Positions 1 to 11,842 are shown, counted from the stretch's first letter. The stretch: DNA of 64,000 nt from Paulownia fortunei (GCA_019321725.1 CM033116.1:11488841-11552840); one strand, 5' to 3'. Program-made: numbers and translations. Notes: generated from the letters alone by a model not told the origin.

Positions 1-1630
1 ATAGTCACTCACTTGGGCTAGAGCCCCTAACTCAGCTCGTAACTTACGTCTAAGCCCACACAACACCTCTTATCTGACTTGAACCCCTAATCAGGACTCA
101 ACTCAGACGAGCCCATTTGCAATAAGTTAACTCCATACTAAATCAATATATCACCATGAAAAGGGATTATTTGGAAGTCATTTTTACATACTTACGGATA
201 GTCACATATACTTAGAGTCTGTTTACTTTATGTGACAACTTAGCAGATCATTTATTTTTAATGATAATGATTCATGATTAAAATTGAAATCCAATCTAAA
301 ATACTATTTTTGGCTTGAATGTGATTAGACCATATTGCCAACAAATTTAAACAACATATTACTTTAGTATGGATAAATTAGTCACACACACATAATGTAC
401 ACGATAATCTATCAAATATACATTTGATTAAAATATTAATTAACATATCAATCAAATAATCATATTATCAATCAAATAATGATATTGCATTTACTTCTTA
501 AGTATACTACTTAGATTCAATACCATAGGGTATTCCAAAAGATGTGCATATGTGCACTAAGCCGACCTTTTATTCTACAGATCAAGGTACATATAGCTTC
601 AAAATCAATCATGAAAAAGCCACAATTCCGTATTCTTATAGGTAAGTGTTTGCCATTTAAGTTACTAAGGTGTTCACTCATGGAGTTGGAAAATAGTTAA
701 AACACTCAGGAAAATGGCTTAAATGATTTAGGACAATCATTCAAACTAAAATTGAACATAAGATAGGTAATTACAAAATTTGAAATACCTAGTATGTCTT
801 ACCAAAATATGCCTCGAAATTTCATTGGTTAACTTAAAAACGAAATGGTGATTATTTTTTTATTTTTTTATTTTTTTGTAACTTTTTTTTTCCTTTTTTT
901 GTACAACATGATTCACATGATAATAGAAGATCAAAAGAAAGATTTATAGTTATACTCACATCACTAGCTACAAAGCGAAATATTGCAATAGAAATAGATT
1001 ACTACATAGGTTTACCCAGTTCATTTCTCCACATACAAGGTAAACATAATTAAGCCGAATCAAGCTCGTCTACCACCCTCCTTTTGATCGAACCACGAAT
1101 ATATCTTTCTCGTTGGTGGTGAATAACTACTAGAGTTATTCACTCAATTACACACCTCAAATCCTTGGAGTCTATGGTGATGCTCTAGAGAGAGTTTATG
1201 GGAGAATTATGTTCATTCACACATTCTGTTGGATGAGGATTGGAGATATTATTCCTACTTAAGGTAGAATCCTAGTCCAACTAGGAAATTCAATCCCACT
1301 CAAATTGTGGAGACATCCAACTAAATCTGGATACCAATTGGGTCAAGAGTTCTAAACCCGATCCAATTTCCAACTTGTAACAAAACTAATTCAACTAATC
1401 AATTAAAGTTCAGAATACTTGTTTTCTCAAACTCTCCACTTATTCACAAAAGATGTGTGAATATTAAAAAGTAAATACTTTAACATGATCGGAATTTTCA
1501 GTTATATGTATCGCAATCAATCTTTCCACAAGGCTTAGGATGTACACAAGACTAATTTCTTCTTCTTCTTCTTCTTTTCCCCAAGATAGTACCCTTAGAA
1601 TCTAACAAAAAAAGGATTGCAATTATATTT
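1..1630. other. intergenic DNA without genes
   Basis: No coding region is recognisable. The stretch is AT-rich, with a short internal duplication of a 'caatcaaataat' word near 450-480 and T-runs near 850-900. The part from about 1000 to 1500 has the look of a degraded copia LTR or leader, but no matching partner or TG...CA boundary was found, so it is not called. Confidence 0.5.
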
Positions 1631-1639
1631 TGACAATTC

Positions 1640-2430
1640 ACAAAATTGAAGTTAAAAACTTCACAAACGTGACTATTATGCAAAACAAATAGGGTTGCGT
1701 CTCAAAAGTGTCAAAAAATTAACCTTTACTCTGGTCACCTTTACTCATGGTTTCAATGGAGCTAAAAGAAAACATGCTTGATTTTTTTAAAAATACTAGA
1801 AAAACACACATTGAACATACAAGACATGATATCAACTATCCTCTCCCCAACTTAATAGAGACATTGTCCCCAATGTCAAAAATAAATAGGAAAGTAGAGT
1901 TTAAAAGATATCACCTAAAACGTGGCTTATTGAAAAAATAAAGTTGAAACAGCATAAAATACACTATTAGTTGAAATCATTAAGGATAAATTTTGTAGGC
2001 TGAGAGCCAAATTCATTTTGCGTTTTAGACTATTGTCCCTGTTGGACCAATCTACACAGGCCAAAGCTAGATCAGGTTCTAGCACATATACCAGAAGTTG
2101 ATCAATCAGTAATCAGGTGTCGGAGCAGAAATGAGGATTCGCCTTGCAGACGGTGAAATAAAACTTTTTTCCACAACATGATCTATAAAAGATAGCAAAC
2201 CATCATATAAACTATTAATATTAAGAATACCTATAGGCTTCTGGTGAATGTTGAGTTGTGCACAAGAGATAACTGAGAATAACTCTTCTAGTGTACCAAA
2301 ACCACCAGGTAGAATGATGAATACATCCATATTATTTAATATGTTAGGCATTCTATCTTGAATATATGACACTTTTAGCTCATCTCCGATGGTCATACCT
2401 GTGATATTCTCTACTGTTAAAGGTTTTTGG
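1640..2430 (-). repeat. duplicated block, copy A (LOG 3' part plus flank)
   Basis: This block is clearly similar along its length to 53640-54413, in the same orientation. It covers the 3' two thirds of the LOG pseudogene and about 300-400 bp beyond its last recognisable codon. Shared landmarks are the 'cgtctcaa.agtgt' word near 1697 and 53690, the tract around 1800-1940, and the LOG segment. Similarity fades to the left of about 1630 and stops to the right near 2430. The homology beyond the coding end is either 3' UTR of the source transcript or carrier-element sequence. Confidence 0.8.
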
Positions 2431-2646
2431 AATAACTCCTAAAACTTTGACTCCTTCTACAAAAGCAAAACTAGCAACACTCCCTATTAGCTCCAGACTG
2501 CCTTCTCCATATACTAATTGAATTTTTATTTATGTAAAAATTCTACCAAGGTTATTGGTGGTCCCTATAAACTCACCATTTTCTCCTAGATTAGTTCTAC
2601 AAAAGACACAAATAAAATTAAACTTGCGAATGGAAGACCCTTCCAT
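1940..2646 (-). pseudogene. LOG: LOG-like cytokinin phosphoribohydrolase pseudogene, copy 1
   Basis: LOG enzymes release active cytokinin bases from cytokinin nucleotides in the cytosol. On the minus strand an ATG at 2646 opens a LOG-type N-terminus (FICVFC near residue 10), followed by LVYGEGSLELIG, VLGVIPK and, in another frame, the family hallmark LPGGFGTLEELF near 2320. A further shift near 2106 carries a LOG-like C-terminal tail to about 1940. Breaks: one in-frame TAA near 2530, a frameshift after VIPKTF (about 2420) and another at 2106. The conserved Arg/Lys/Glu/Met-containing helix before PGGxGT reads SYIQDRMPNILNN, so substrate-binding residues are lost. The reading is continuous with no intron across about 600 bp, whereas plant LOG genes have several introns; this suggests a retrocopy. 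It lies downstream of an Athila pol remnant on the same strand. Confidence 0.8.
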
Positions 2647-3525
2647 TTTCTTTTTCTTTTTTAAAGTGAGTTGTGTAAAAATGGAGTGAGTACGGTGCTA
2701 TTTATTAAGGTGTGAACAGGGAATACATTTATTTCACATATTTTTCTTTTATCAGAAAGATTGGGATTGTGACTTCAGCTTAAACGCTCTCTATAAGTCG
2801 AGGATATGCTTTCCATCTAATTTTTTATAAATTGGCAAATATGGTCTTTGAATGTCAGATTCCCAAGACTATAAATCTTATATTCAACCTTGAAGTAATT
2901 TCATAGATCAAGAATTGCATGATGCACTAATCCACATGAATGGTCTCAAGAGTCAATATAATGTCATCTAAAGACTACTTACTCATTCCATTCATAATGA
3001 ATTGAATTTTATCTTCTCAATTTTTAGAAACTATTCCTAATGAAAAACATTTTGTGTAGCAAGTACATCGAGCACATTTGCGATAAATTTGCATTTTTTT
3101 CACCCTTCGTTCTTTTGAATATGTGCTTTTACCAAAACTAGGCATGTATCTAGCAAGCAAGTTTGAAGATTCATATGAAAACTTACTTGCTACTCTTACC
3201 TTTGCTTCAATTATCCATCGTATGTCCCCTGGAATACCTTTTTCAATCATGGTTTTATAAATTTTTAAAATTGCATTTTTAGGAAGAAAAGGAAATCACT
3301 TCTTGAGAGTTAGAAAAATATCATCCATTTTGAAAAGAACAAGAAAAATAAATAAAGAGAGAGAAACTTTATACTAAGATTTCACTTGTTTGGAAAACTG
3401 ATAAATTTGACTTTAATAGCCATAGAGTACCGTTATCCATGACTTAATTGGGAAAAGAAAAAAAATAAAAGAAAGAAAGCCTACAAAACAAATAAAGTTA
3501 GAAAAACTAAGTACATATACATAAA
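2647..3525. other. spacer between LOG pseudogene and Athila integrase remnant
   Basis: No recognisable domain. A 77-residue open frame on the minus strand (3017-3250) has a Cys-rich tail (KCARCTCYTKC) but matches nothing I know. By position this could be the post-pol spacer of the Athila element, since that lineage has a long region between pol and the 3' LTR. Confidence 0.4.
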
Positions 3526-4147
3526 CTAATCATAACAAGGGTTAGAAAGAAAAAAAACTTCTTCTTGTGAAAATTGATTCTCTAGAAATGGTTTGAGTCT
3601 TTGTCCATTTACTTTGAATACGTTACCATTTGTTGAATTCTCAATGTCCATCGCCTCATAAGGATATACCTCTTTTACAATAAAAGGACCACTCCACCTT
3701 GATCTTAATTTTTCAAGAAACAAATGCAATCGAGAATTATAAAGCAAAATCTTTTGATCAACCTCAAATATTTTTATTGAAATTTTATTATCATAAAAAA
3801 TTATGATTCCTATTTTATGAATTTTAGAATTCTCATATGCATAATTTCTCAATTCTTGAAATTCGTTGATTTGCAACATGTGCAATTTTTAAGTTTCATC
3901 AAGGTTGAAGTTAAACATTTTGATTATCCAATAAGCTTTATGTTCAAGTTCAATAGGTAAATGACAAAGTTTTCCATAAACTATCCTATAAGGAGGCATG
4001 CCTAATAATATTTTGAAAGTAGTTCTATATGCCCAAAGTGTATCGATAAGTCTAAGAGACCAATCTTTATGATTTGGGTTAACTATCTTTTCCAAAATTT
4101 ATTTTATCTCCCTATTTGCAAGTTCAAATTATCCATATGAACTGGTC
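3526..4147 (-). pseudogene. Athila-type Ty3/gypsy integrase C-terminal remnant
   Basis: Two adjacent minus-strand frames form the end of an Athila pol. The upstream one (about 4095-3889) reads KDWSLRLIDTLWAYRTT and MPPYRIVYGK, ending in LEHKAYWIIKMFNFNLDET. The downstream one (3885-3526) continues with LQINEFQELRNYAYENSKI, LRSRWSGPFIV and FKVNGQRLKPFL. These are the hallmark strings of the Athila integrase C-terminus. A stop separates the two frames, and further stops lie upstream toward 4147, where the similarity ends against copia sequence. Gag, protease, RT and RNase H are absent here. The element is dead. Confidence 0.85.
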
Positions 4148-4774
4148 TACAATTAACTCAACTACTCTTTGATTGGCTTGTTTTGTCAGAACATGAATAT
4201 TTTGTTGTGCATCATCTTATTCATCATCTGAATCTTCATTAACATTTGGTATGATTTTTTCAAGTTGATTTTATCACACAACTGAAGATTGGTCATCTTC
4301 TAAATGTCTAGTTTGCTAAATTCTTCTATGCTTTCATTTGTTGATGGATCCTCTTGATTGTTTTTTTCATCAAAGACCATAGAATAAATTCTTCAACAAG
4401 GGTTCATTTGCTAAAAACCATATATGATTCGCTCGTAGTAGAGTAGCATAAGAAAACTTGTTTATCTGCTTTGGTGTCAAAAATATGGAGTTTCTCTTAC
4501 CATTAGCATGGATGTAGCAATTTCATCTAAAGATATGAAACTAGGAGATATTAGGCTTCTTTCTTTCCACAACTCGTACGATGTCTTGTTATGTTGCTTC
4601 TTGATCATACACCGATTCTAAGTGTAGCATGTAGTACTAGTGATTGACAACTGACATATTAGGGTTATGTATAGGTTGGAAATTGGAATTATAGATTTGA
4701 GATGTTATCTTTTGTGGAAAAATGAGAAGATAAATTGGACATTTCTATTGAAAATAGATCAAACAAACATGATT

Positions 4775-4972
4775 CTAGATTTTAGAATAATATAAAATGA
4801 GAAAATAGATTTTGGAAATGGGAACATACAAGGCCTTCATCTTTTCTATGTAGTAATATAACCCTAGTGTGTCTAGTATATAATCATCTACGATCGCAGG
4901 GGTGTATTTTTTGCTGCATAGACTGATTGCATGTATCGGTCTAAACAGGTCTATGAGGAGTAGCTTTAACAC
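4775..4972 (-). pseudogene. copia-C integrase core fragment
   Basis: The 65-residue frame holds LLLIDLFRPI and AIVDDYI, matching the copia integrase core strings that carry the first catalytic Asp (DLFGP) and the VDDYSR segment. The flanking sequence down to about 4260 continues in other frames with the YIHANGKRN/NHIWFLANEPLL-type C-terminal stretch. Catalytic competence is lost through frameshifts. Confidence 0.7.
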
Positions 4973-5016
4973 TCTGGTAGTTGACAGATGATTCGCTATT
5001 CACCCAATTAGCAAGC

Positions 5017-5220
5017 TTAGCATATCTTATCCTTCTGATATGTTCCATTTAGAAGTCCTTCAACCATACTGTGTTTAGAGAGCTTTGCAATTATCTTGAA
5101 GTTGATGTGGTTTAAGCATTTATTCCATAAGCAACCCTGTTCTAATGAATTATTTGCTACAAAATAGATGGGGCTAGTATTGTTTGCTACAAAATATATG
5201 AGGTTAGTAGTACAAGACAA
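5017..5220 (-). pseudogene. copia-C GAG-pre-integrase (zinc-binding) domain fragment
   Basis: The frame contains LWNKCLNHINFKIIAKLSKH followed by MVEGL, the standard copia pre-integrase sequence (LWHRRLGHxNFxxL). The zinc-coordinating His before LGH-type sequence is altered here (CLNH). A short tandem duplication of the YFVANN word precedes it, at about 5140-5200. Confidence 0.8.
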
Positions 5221-6332
5221 TGACCAATCAACAATATAGATATTGCCTTTTCTGAATCTAGTGAGTATAATATGGCTAGATTCAACTTCTTTAACAGTGA
5301 TTATTAGAAAATTCCATTATGTGACCTTTATCATAGGAATGTTAAACAGATTATAATTTAAGACCTTTAACATAAGAAAATCAGTGTTTGACATGTTACT
5401 TATGCATACTTTACCCATCCTATCAGTTTTTCCTTTAAAAGTCATCTCCAAAAACTACGTAAGGGCCTTTGACTACTCTATATTCTGTCAATAGATTTTT
5501 ATCTCCAATCATATGACTTGAGTAACCACTTACAATGAACAGTAGAGGAGGTTGATTATTCTGCTAACCTATATGTAGAAAATTAAGCTTTAGGTGCCCA
5601 TTTCATCTTAGGTCCTTCAGGGTTAGTTTGCTTTGGAACCCATACTTGTTTGATCTTCTTTTTTTTTGGAAGATCACACATTTTAAGTTTCCTATGTATA
5701 GACTTTTTTATGATAATGCATTTAGGTTTTTCTTTTGTACATGTGTACAATTGTGTGGTTATGCTTGTGTGCATTTAATCTATGCAATTTGTGGTGTGTA
5801 AATGCATGGTCACGTTTATATCTTGCAATTTGATGATCCTTGTACCATTTGCGAGGTCTACCATTTTTATAATTAAATTGATAGTAGGTTTTCACATCTC
5901 TCTATGTCAAGTAGGGTGGGTTAACTTGGGATTTTTTGTATTGTCCATGTTGAATTGCAGTCTCTTGGTTGGCCATACTTTAGGACTTCAAATTTTGGAT
6001 GTTCGAGGTATCGCAAGTTTCTATTTTTTCACATATCCTAGCCCTTTTCTAATAACTTGACTAGGTTCAGGCCTATTCAAATATCTCAATGATGTAGACT
6101 CTGAGTCTATTTCATTTAACCTTTGACAAAAGCTATCTTTCCATTTTCTTCACATAAGTTTTTTTTGTATCCTTATTGTAAGAGAAGTCTCAGTAGTATT
6201 TGATCGATCAAATCCTACTCCAATTTTGACACCAAATGCTGTTTGCATGTTTATCAAGTTGTCCATGGATTTGGACACTTTAGTGAAAGAATAGATTAGG
6301 ATTGCATTCTTTGCAAATAGTACAACTTCACT

Positions 6333-6628
6333 TTATGTTATGAGTGCAATATTTTGTTTTAATTGAGTATTTTCCGCTTTAAGATTGTTGCACTCATCCA
6401 CGCAACCTTGTTGACTTTTCAAATTAGCTATGAGAGTTTTGTGCTCACTTTGAAGCTTGTCTTTCTTAATAGTGAGAAGTGTGTACTTTTCTGTAATGAT
6501 ATAGAGTTCATGGATGCATTCTTGAAAAGTTTCACATAAATCCTCATGAAATAAATCAATTGAGAGAGAAAGACATAACTTATTAGTCATTCAGGTACAT
6601 TCATCAACATCATTTGCCAAAAAACATA
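6333..6628 (-). pseudogene. copia-C gag coiled-coil fragment
   Basis: This 85-residue frame is rich in Leu, Lys and Glu, with heptad-like spacing (TIKKDKLQSEHKTLIANLKS; LKAENTQLKQN), as in the C-terminal gag region of SIRE-type copia elements. Upstream it continues through the TTACC target site into the acidic Ser-rich tail at 15699-15760. The frame across the junction is open for about 19 codons before a TGA. Confidence 0.65.
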
Positions 6629-6633
6629 TTACC
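6629..6633. repeat. target site duplication of gypsy-1, left copy
   Basis: TTACC directly precedes the TG of the left LTR and is identical to 15694-15698, directly after the CA of the right LTR. A 5-bp duplication is the normal footprint of Ty3/gypsy integrase. Confidence 0.95.
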
Positions 6634-8790
6634 TGTAATGCCTAATTCTCTCCTACATAGTCAATAATAAGCATCTTGCATGAATATGCATCTAATCAAT
6701 GTGTGTTATTGAATTATGGCATACAAATAGCATGATTGCACGAACTTGAATAATTGTTATTATATGCTATATTTATGCTTTAACATGCATTAGTACATGA
6801 AATATGAAATCAAACTTTTATTTTTTGATTTAATATATTCCTTAAGTGCCTTTTTGCAGTGAAAAGCTTGATATCTCGATTAAGAAAGATTGATATCTTG
6901 AATGGCCATGAAATGAATTATTCATATTGCTCCATACTTGTTACATTCTAAAGTGATTATTTACCTAAATATTTGCTTTAAATATGTTACATTTGGCTAA
7001 AAACTAAAAGTATGCAAAATGGTACAATTTGATTGGTTGGTTGACTAGGTTGCATGAAATCATTTTAAACCGCATTACACTTGATTATAACACCAAAGCA
7101 TCAATTTTCTTGTCTCAAAAACGACCAACACTTTCTCTTCTAAGTTTCTCCCAAATTTCTACACTCTCATACACACAAAAATTGAATTCAATCCATAGGA
7201 ATTCATAGAACACAAACTAGAACAAGTTCCACCCTTTTTAAGCTTGAAAATCGTTAATTTTGAAGCTTAATTCCAACTTAATCAAGGTATATTCTTTTTC
7301 AATGTTTCTTATGATGAATTTGTAGTATCTTGGATGGTTACATGTTTTAGTATGTTTTTGTATGATTGAAAACTTAAGTAAGTTACACTTGAAGCCAAAA
7401 CCAAGCTAGTTAAGCTAGTTTTTAGCAAAATTGATAGTCTTGTGAAATATGCTTAATTTACTTATTTGTATTAATCTTGTAATGCTTATATTGTGTTTGG
7501 AAGTTTCTTTGAATAATTAAAAACAATAGCAATTAGTTTGCTTAATTGAAGGGTACAATCAATTTAAGTTAGAACTGAATTTACGTCATGTTAATTTAGA
7601 TTATGTACATGTTTTAGAGGTTGTCCTAACAATTATATTTTAATTATTAGTTATTTAATGACTGCCCTAATATTTAATGTCTTGAATTAGTAGTAAAATA
7701 TGGAGTATGCATTATTTTTAAGGTTATGTAATTGATATGGAATTATTTACAAAATATTGAAAAATGTATATGAACTTTAACTAGAATAGACTAAATGATT
7801 TATAAAATGGATGTTAAATGGTACATGATTTGATTATGTTAGGCCTTTAACACATCTTATCTTCCAAAGAGATTGGTCTTTTCACTTGGCACAAATTCGA
7901 CTTGAGGTAAGTTGAAACTTTCATTTGCTGTATCACAACAATCATATAATGTTTGTTCATGTTTTAATGTGATTGTTATTGTTTGTCAAATGATGTAATG
8001 TTTGATGCATTTATGGTTTATGAAGCATGACACTATTAAGAATATAATGAGGTTTTTGAAAATGAAGTATGGTACTTGATTGATGGTCAGGTAGACAAGG
8101 GATGAGGGAGGGACCAGCAGACCCAACAAATGATGGTAAATACTTGAGGTTGAAAAACCGGTATAGGAAAGCCACAATGAATGAGATAGAATACGGCTAA
8201 TACCTGAGGTTGAAAGATCAAGTATGAAAATCCCGTATTAGTTCTCTTATTGGCCAATCATTATGAACAGGTTCAAAAAACTATGGTCTATCACTATTAG
8301 TTAGGTACCACACTTCAAGGGCCCTAAAGAATGATTTATGACTGAAAGTTATTAAATAGAATAATGTATTTAATGATTTATGAGATGTGCATATATGTTA
8401 TTTGTTAATGCATCAGTTTCATCTTACTGAGCCTTTAGCTCATTAGATTCATGTGATACAGGTGAAAATGTACAGGTTTAGAGGTTGACTGAGTCTCGAG
8501 AGCGGCCGGACAGAGATTTATTCATATGTCATGCTTCGAACTGTTTTGTAGTTTATTTGGTAAACTCTGTTTTATTTTTAAATAAGCCGCTCTGTTATAG
8601 TTTTGTAAATAGATGTACTCAATTTTGATATGTATATGGTGTGTTTAAAATGATTCAAGTTCTTTCTCTTATAGCTAAAAATGAAAACTTTTATTAAAAC
8701 CATAACTCTAATATTGATAAAAAATTAACATTTCTTGACTTAACTGGATCAACTTGTTTAGGTTCTGCAGTTAGGTTAAGGGGTGTTACA
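6634..8790 (+). repeat. gypsy-1 5' LTR (2157 bp)
   Basis: Direct repeat of 13424-15693, starting TGTAATGCC and ending GTGTTACA. By eye the copies differ by scattered, mostly transition-type substitutions plus one large gap: relative to the other copy, this LTR lacks about 110-120 bp near 7100-7130. Short antisense open frames inside (for example 7986-8177) occur in both LTRs and are not genes. Confidence 0.95.
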
Positions 8791-8795
8791 GTTTA

Positions 8796-8807
8796 TGGTG
8801 TCAGAGC
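8796..8807 (+). other. primer binding site for initiator-Met tRNA (gypsy-1)
   Basis: TGGTGTCAGAGC lies 5 bp after the 5' LTR. It matches the usual plant initiator-Met primer site TGGTATCAGAGC at 11 of 12 positions. It would prime minus-strand DNA synthesis. Confidence 0.85.
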
Positions 8808-8990
8808 GGAGGTTAAGTCATTCTTGTAGACAGAAGAAGGCATATGAACATATACTGGATGGAAAACTCGGTCAACTACTTGTTTATTTTCCTTTTATTT
8901 ATTTGATTATATTTCATTCCATGTTATTATCATGATTATGCATTTATTATTGGCTAATGAATAATGAGATTGGGTAATGCATATCAGGTC

Positions 8991-9990
8991 ATGGCACTAA
9001 AAAAGAAGACAATGGATGATAATGAGGGTAAACATAGTGTGGTGGACAATTTGACTGATCTTATTTAACAACAAACTAGAATGCATGGTGAACAGATACA
9101 ACAATTGCTATATATGCAACAAAGAGCCAAGAATAGAATCAGCAACTTCCTCCACCACAAGCTCGACAAGATCCTTCACAGGCTGTATATGAGAAGTTTA
9201 GAAAGATGGAACCTGTTGATTTTACTAGTGGGCCTGATCCTGTGGTTGTAGAGAATGGGTTAAATCATTGGATACTATCTTTGACTACATGAGAATTGAT
9301 GATGCTGAGAAGGTACTCTGTGCAATCTTCTTGTTGAAGAAGGATGCTAGAACCTGGTGGGAAGGAGCTAAACTTGCAGTGAATATGGAAGTGCTAACTT
9401 GGGAGAGGTTTAAAATAATATTTTATGATAAGTATTTCACTAGAGATGCTAGGTCACTCCAAGTAAAAGAATTTTTGGAGTTAAAACAATGAGGGATGTT
9501 GTATGTGATTATGTGAGAAAATTTGAATAGGGTTGCAAGTACGTGCCATACATCACCAGAGACAACAATGAGAAGATGGATCATTTCTTGAGGGGCCTTA
9601 ATCCTGAAATTAGAAGAGATGTAAGAATGTCTTCAGTAACAAAGTTCAGGGAACTGGTGGACAAGGCTTTGATGGCTGACTTAGATGAGAAAGAGATTGA
9701 GAAATTTAATCAACAAAAGAAGCAAGTATTCACTCCAGAAATCTGAATCAGTGAAGAAAGGAGAGCAAAAATCAAACCAAGGGAATGAAAAATATCCTAG
9801 AGTTGGACAGACTTCTACTACAGTTGAAAGGCCTAAATTTGCTAAGTGTGGGAAAATTTATTTTAGGGAATGCTATAGTGGTACTAATCATTGCTTTAAG
9901 TGTAAAAAGCCTGGACATATAGCAAATGATTGCCTAAACAGTGCAAGGAAAGTTCAAGGGAGAGTGTATGCAATGAACACAAGAACAAGC
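8991..9990 (+). pseudogene. gypsy-1 gag
   Basis: Gag packages the element RNA into particles. An ATG at 8991 opens a Lys-rich N-terminus that meets TAA at 9066 (CAA to TAA is the likely change). The capsid region is recognisable at 9268-9492 ([24 protein letters not shown]) and continues in a second frame at 9543-9746. The nucleocapsid zinc knuckle CFKCKKPGHIANDC (CX2CX4HX4C, all four ligands intact) is at 9892-9933. At least one stop and two frameshifts break the frame. Confidence 0.9.
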
Positions 9991-10009
9991 CGATGCAGAT
10001 GCTTCTGTA

Positions 10010-10496
10010 GTCACAGGTACTATTTTAATTTATGGGATACCTGCAATTGCATTGATAGATTCTAGATCTACACATTCATTTGCATCACGTGCATTTGTGA
10101 GAAAATTGGGCATTACACTAGATTTATTAAAAGTAAGGTACAGTGTGACTGTTCTATCGAGGAAAAATAGATTCCAACCAAATGTTAAGGGCTTGTTCTA
10201 TTCAGATTAGTGATAGGACTCTCTATGCAAATCTCGTTATTTTATCGATGCTAAATTTTGAGGTTATTCTGGGTATGGATTGGCTTACCAAATATCATGC
10301 AACAATTGATTATAACAAGAAGATTGTGATTTTTCAGCCACCTGGAGAAGAACAGTTTGTGTTTAGTGGTACCTTATTCTCACGGTCCTTACCAATTTTA
10401 TCTGCTTTGAAAGCTCAAAAGATGTTGAATAAAGGTTCTGTTGGATATTTGGCAAGTGTTCTAGACACCTCAGTTGAAGCACAATTGAAGCCATAA
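10010..10496 (+). pseudogene. gypsy-1 aspartic protease region
   Basis: The retropepsin motif is at about 10046-10080, reading ALIDSRSTHSF. The expected active-site triad DSG has become DSR, so the protease is inactive as written. The second half (10182-10496) has the plant gypsy strings NFEVILGMDWLTKYHATIDY and IVIFQPPGEE. A frame break lies between the two parts. Confidence 0.85.
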
Positions 10497-10500
10497 AATA

Positions 10501-11330
10501 TGATGTGGTTCAAGAATTTCTTGAGATATTTCCAGAGGATTTATCAGAACTACCATCGAATCGAGAGATTGAATTTGTGATTGATGTTATGCCAAGAACT
10601 ACTCTTATTTCTAAAGCACCATACTGAATGGCACTAATAGAATTGAAAGAGTTAAAATTCAGTTACAAGAATTGCTTGATAAGGGTTTATTCGCCCTAGT
10701 TATTCTCCTTGGGGAGAACCTATGTTGTTCGTGAAAAAGAAGGATGGTACATTGCGGTTGTGCATTGATTATAGAGAGTTGAATAAAATAATAGTCAAGA
10801 ATAAGTATCCACTCCCAAGAATAGATGATTTGTTTGATCAATTGTAGGGAGTATCTGTATTTTCTAAGATTGATTTGCGCTCTAGGTATTATCAATTGAA
10901 GATCAATGAAGAAGACATACTAAAGACTGCATTCCGAACAAGGTATGGACATTATGAATTTCTAGTGATGCCTTTCGGTTTAACCAATGCCCCTGCAGCT
11001 TTTATGGATCTATTGAATAGGGTGTTCAAGCAATATCTTGATAAATTTGTGATTGTATTTATTGATGACATCCTAATTTATTCACGGGATAAAGAAGAGC
11101 ACAAAGAACATTTGAAGATTGTGCTGCAAGTTCTTAAGAAAAAATAGTTGTATGCTAAATTCAAGAAGTGTGAGTTTTGGCTTGAACAAGTGGTATTCCC
11201 AGGTCATGTAGTATCCAAGGATGGTATTTCTGTTGATTCGGGCAAGGTAGAAGCTGTCATTAAGTGGCCAACACCAACAAATGTATCAGAAGTAAGGAGT
11301 TTCTTGGGATTAGTAGGGTACTTTCGATAA
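10501..11330 (+). pseudogene. gypsy-1 reverse transcriptase
   Basis: Recognisable RT blocks: [17 protein letters not shown] near 10735-10790, [14 protein letters not shown] near 10865, [16 protein letters not shown] at about 10960-11000, and the catalytic FIDDILIYS at 11058-11084 with both Asp residues intact. The connection domain follows at 11148-11330 ([30 protein letters not shown]). TAG interrupts at 10846 and 11145, and there is a frameshift before 10700. Confidence 0.95.
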
Positions 11331-11491
11331 TTTTTTCAGGGATTTTCTAAGATAGAACTCCAATGACAATGTTGACAAGAAAGAATGTGAAGTTCTTGTG
11401 GACCGATGCTTATAAAAGAAGTTTTCAAGAACTGAAATATAAATTGACTACAGCTCATGTTCTTACCATTCCAACTGGAATTGGTTGATTC

Positions 11492-11842
11492 GTGGTGTAT
11501 AGCGACGCTTCAAAAAATGGTTTAGGTGTTGTTTTGATGCAAAATGGGAAGATTATTGCCTATGCTGCTTCAAGGCAATTGAAGGAATATGAAAAGAATT
11601 ATCCAACCCATGATTTGGAACTTGTTGCTGTGGTTTTTGCCTTGAAAATTTGGAGACATTATTTGTATGGTGAGAAGTGTGAAATACACACAGATCATAA
11701 GAGTTTGAAATACTTCTTTACCCAAAAAGAGCTGAATATGAGACAAAGAAGATGGTTAGAACTTGTGAAGGATTATGATTATATAACCAACTATCATCCT
11801 GGTAAAGCGAATGTGGTTGCAGATGCATTGAGCAGAAAATCC
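11492..11842 (+). pseudogene. gypsy-1 RNase H
   Basis: The open frame starts [16 protein letters not shown], with the first catalytic Asp. It continues through [22 protein letters not shown] (catalytic Glu) and [10 protein letters not shown] (Asp), and ends ADALSRK. All RNase H core acidic residues I can place are present. This is the best preserved segment of gypsy-1, and it runs on in frame toward the integrase linker to 12115. Confidence 0.95.

Larger units (their letters stand above)
4148..6633 (-). mobile_element. SIRE-like Ty1/copia element (copia-C), gag end to integrase
   Basis: This is the downstream half of a minus-strand copia element; its upstream half resumes at 15699 beyond gypsy-1. 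Reading leftward: a coiled-coil gag segment (6590-6333), a basic Pro-rich segment with QVWVPKQTNPEGPK (5774-5583), the GAG-pre-integrase domain (5220-5017) and the integrase core (4972-4775), then integrase C-terminal pieces to about 4150. RT and RNase H are missing because Athila sequence takes over at about 4147. Many stops and frameshifts are present. Joining across the gypsy-1 target duplication restores a continuous gag reading frame, which confirms the nesting. Confidence 0.75.

Noticed and set aside
1747..1941. 64-residue plus-strand open frame, with a similar one at 53734-53943
   Set aside because: It lies antisense to the LOG-derived block; its recurrence is explained by the duplicated DNA, and it matches no protein family I know.
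3017..3250. Cys-rich 77-residue minus-strand frame (KCARCTCYTKC)
   Set aside because: No recognisable family, no start context and no second copy; kept only as a note in the Athila spacer.
7986..8177. Antisense frames in gypsy-1 LTRs (also 14895-15163)
   Set aside because: Same sequence in both LTRs on the strand opposite to the element; no domain.
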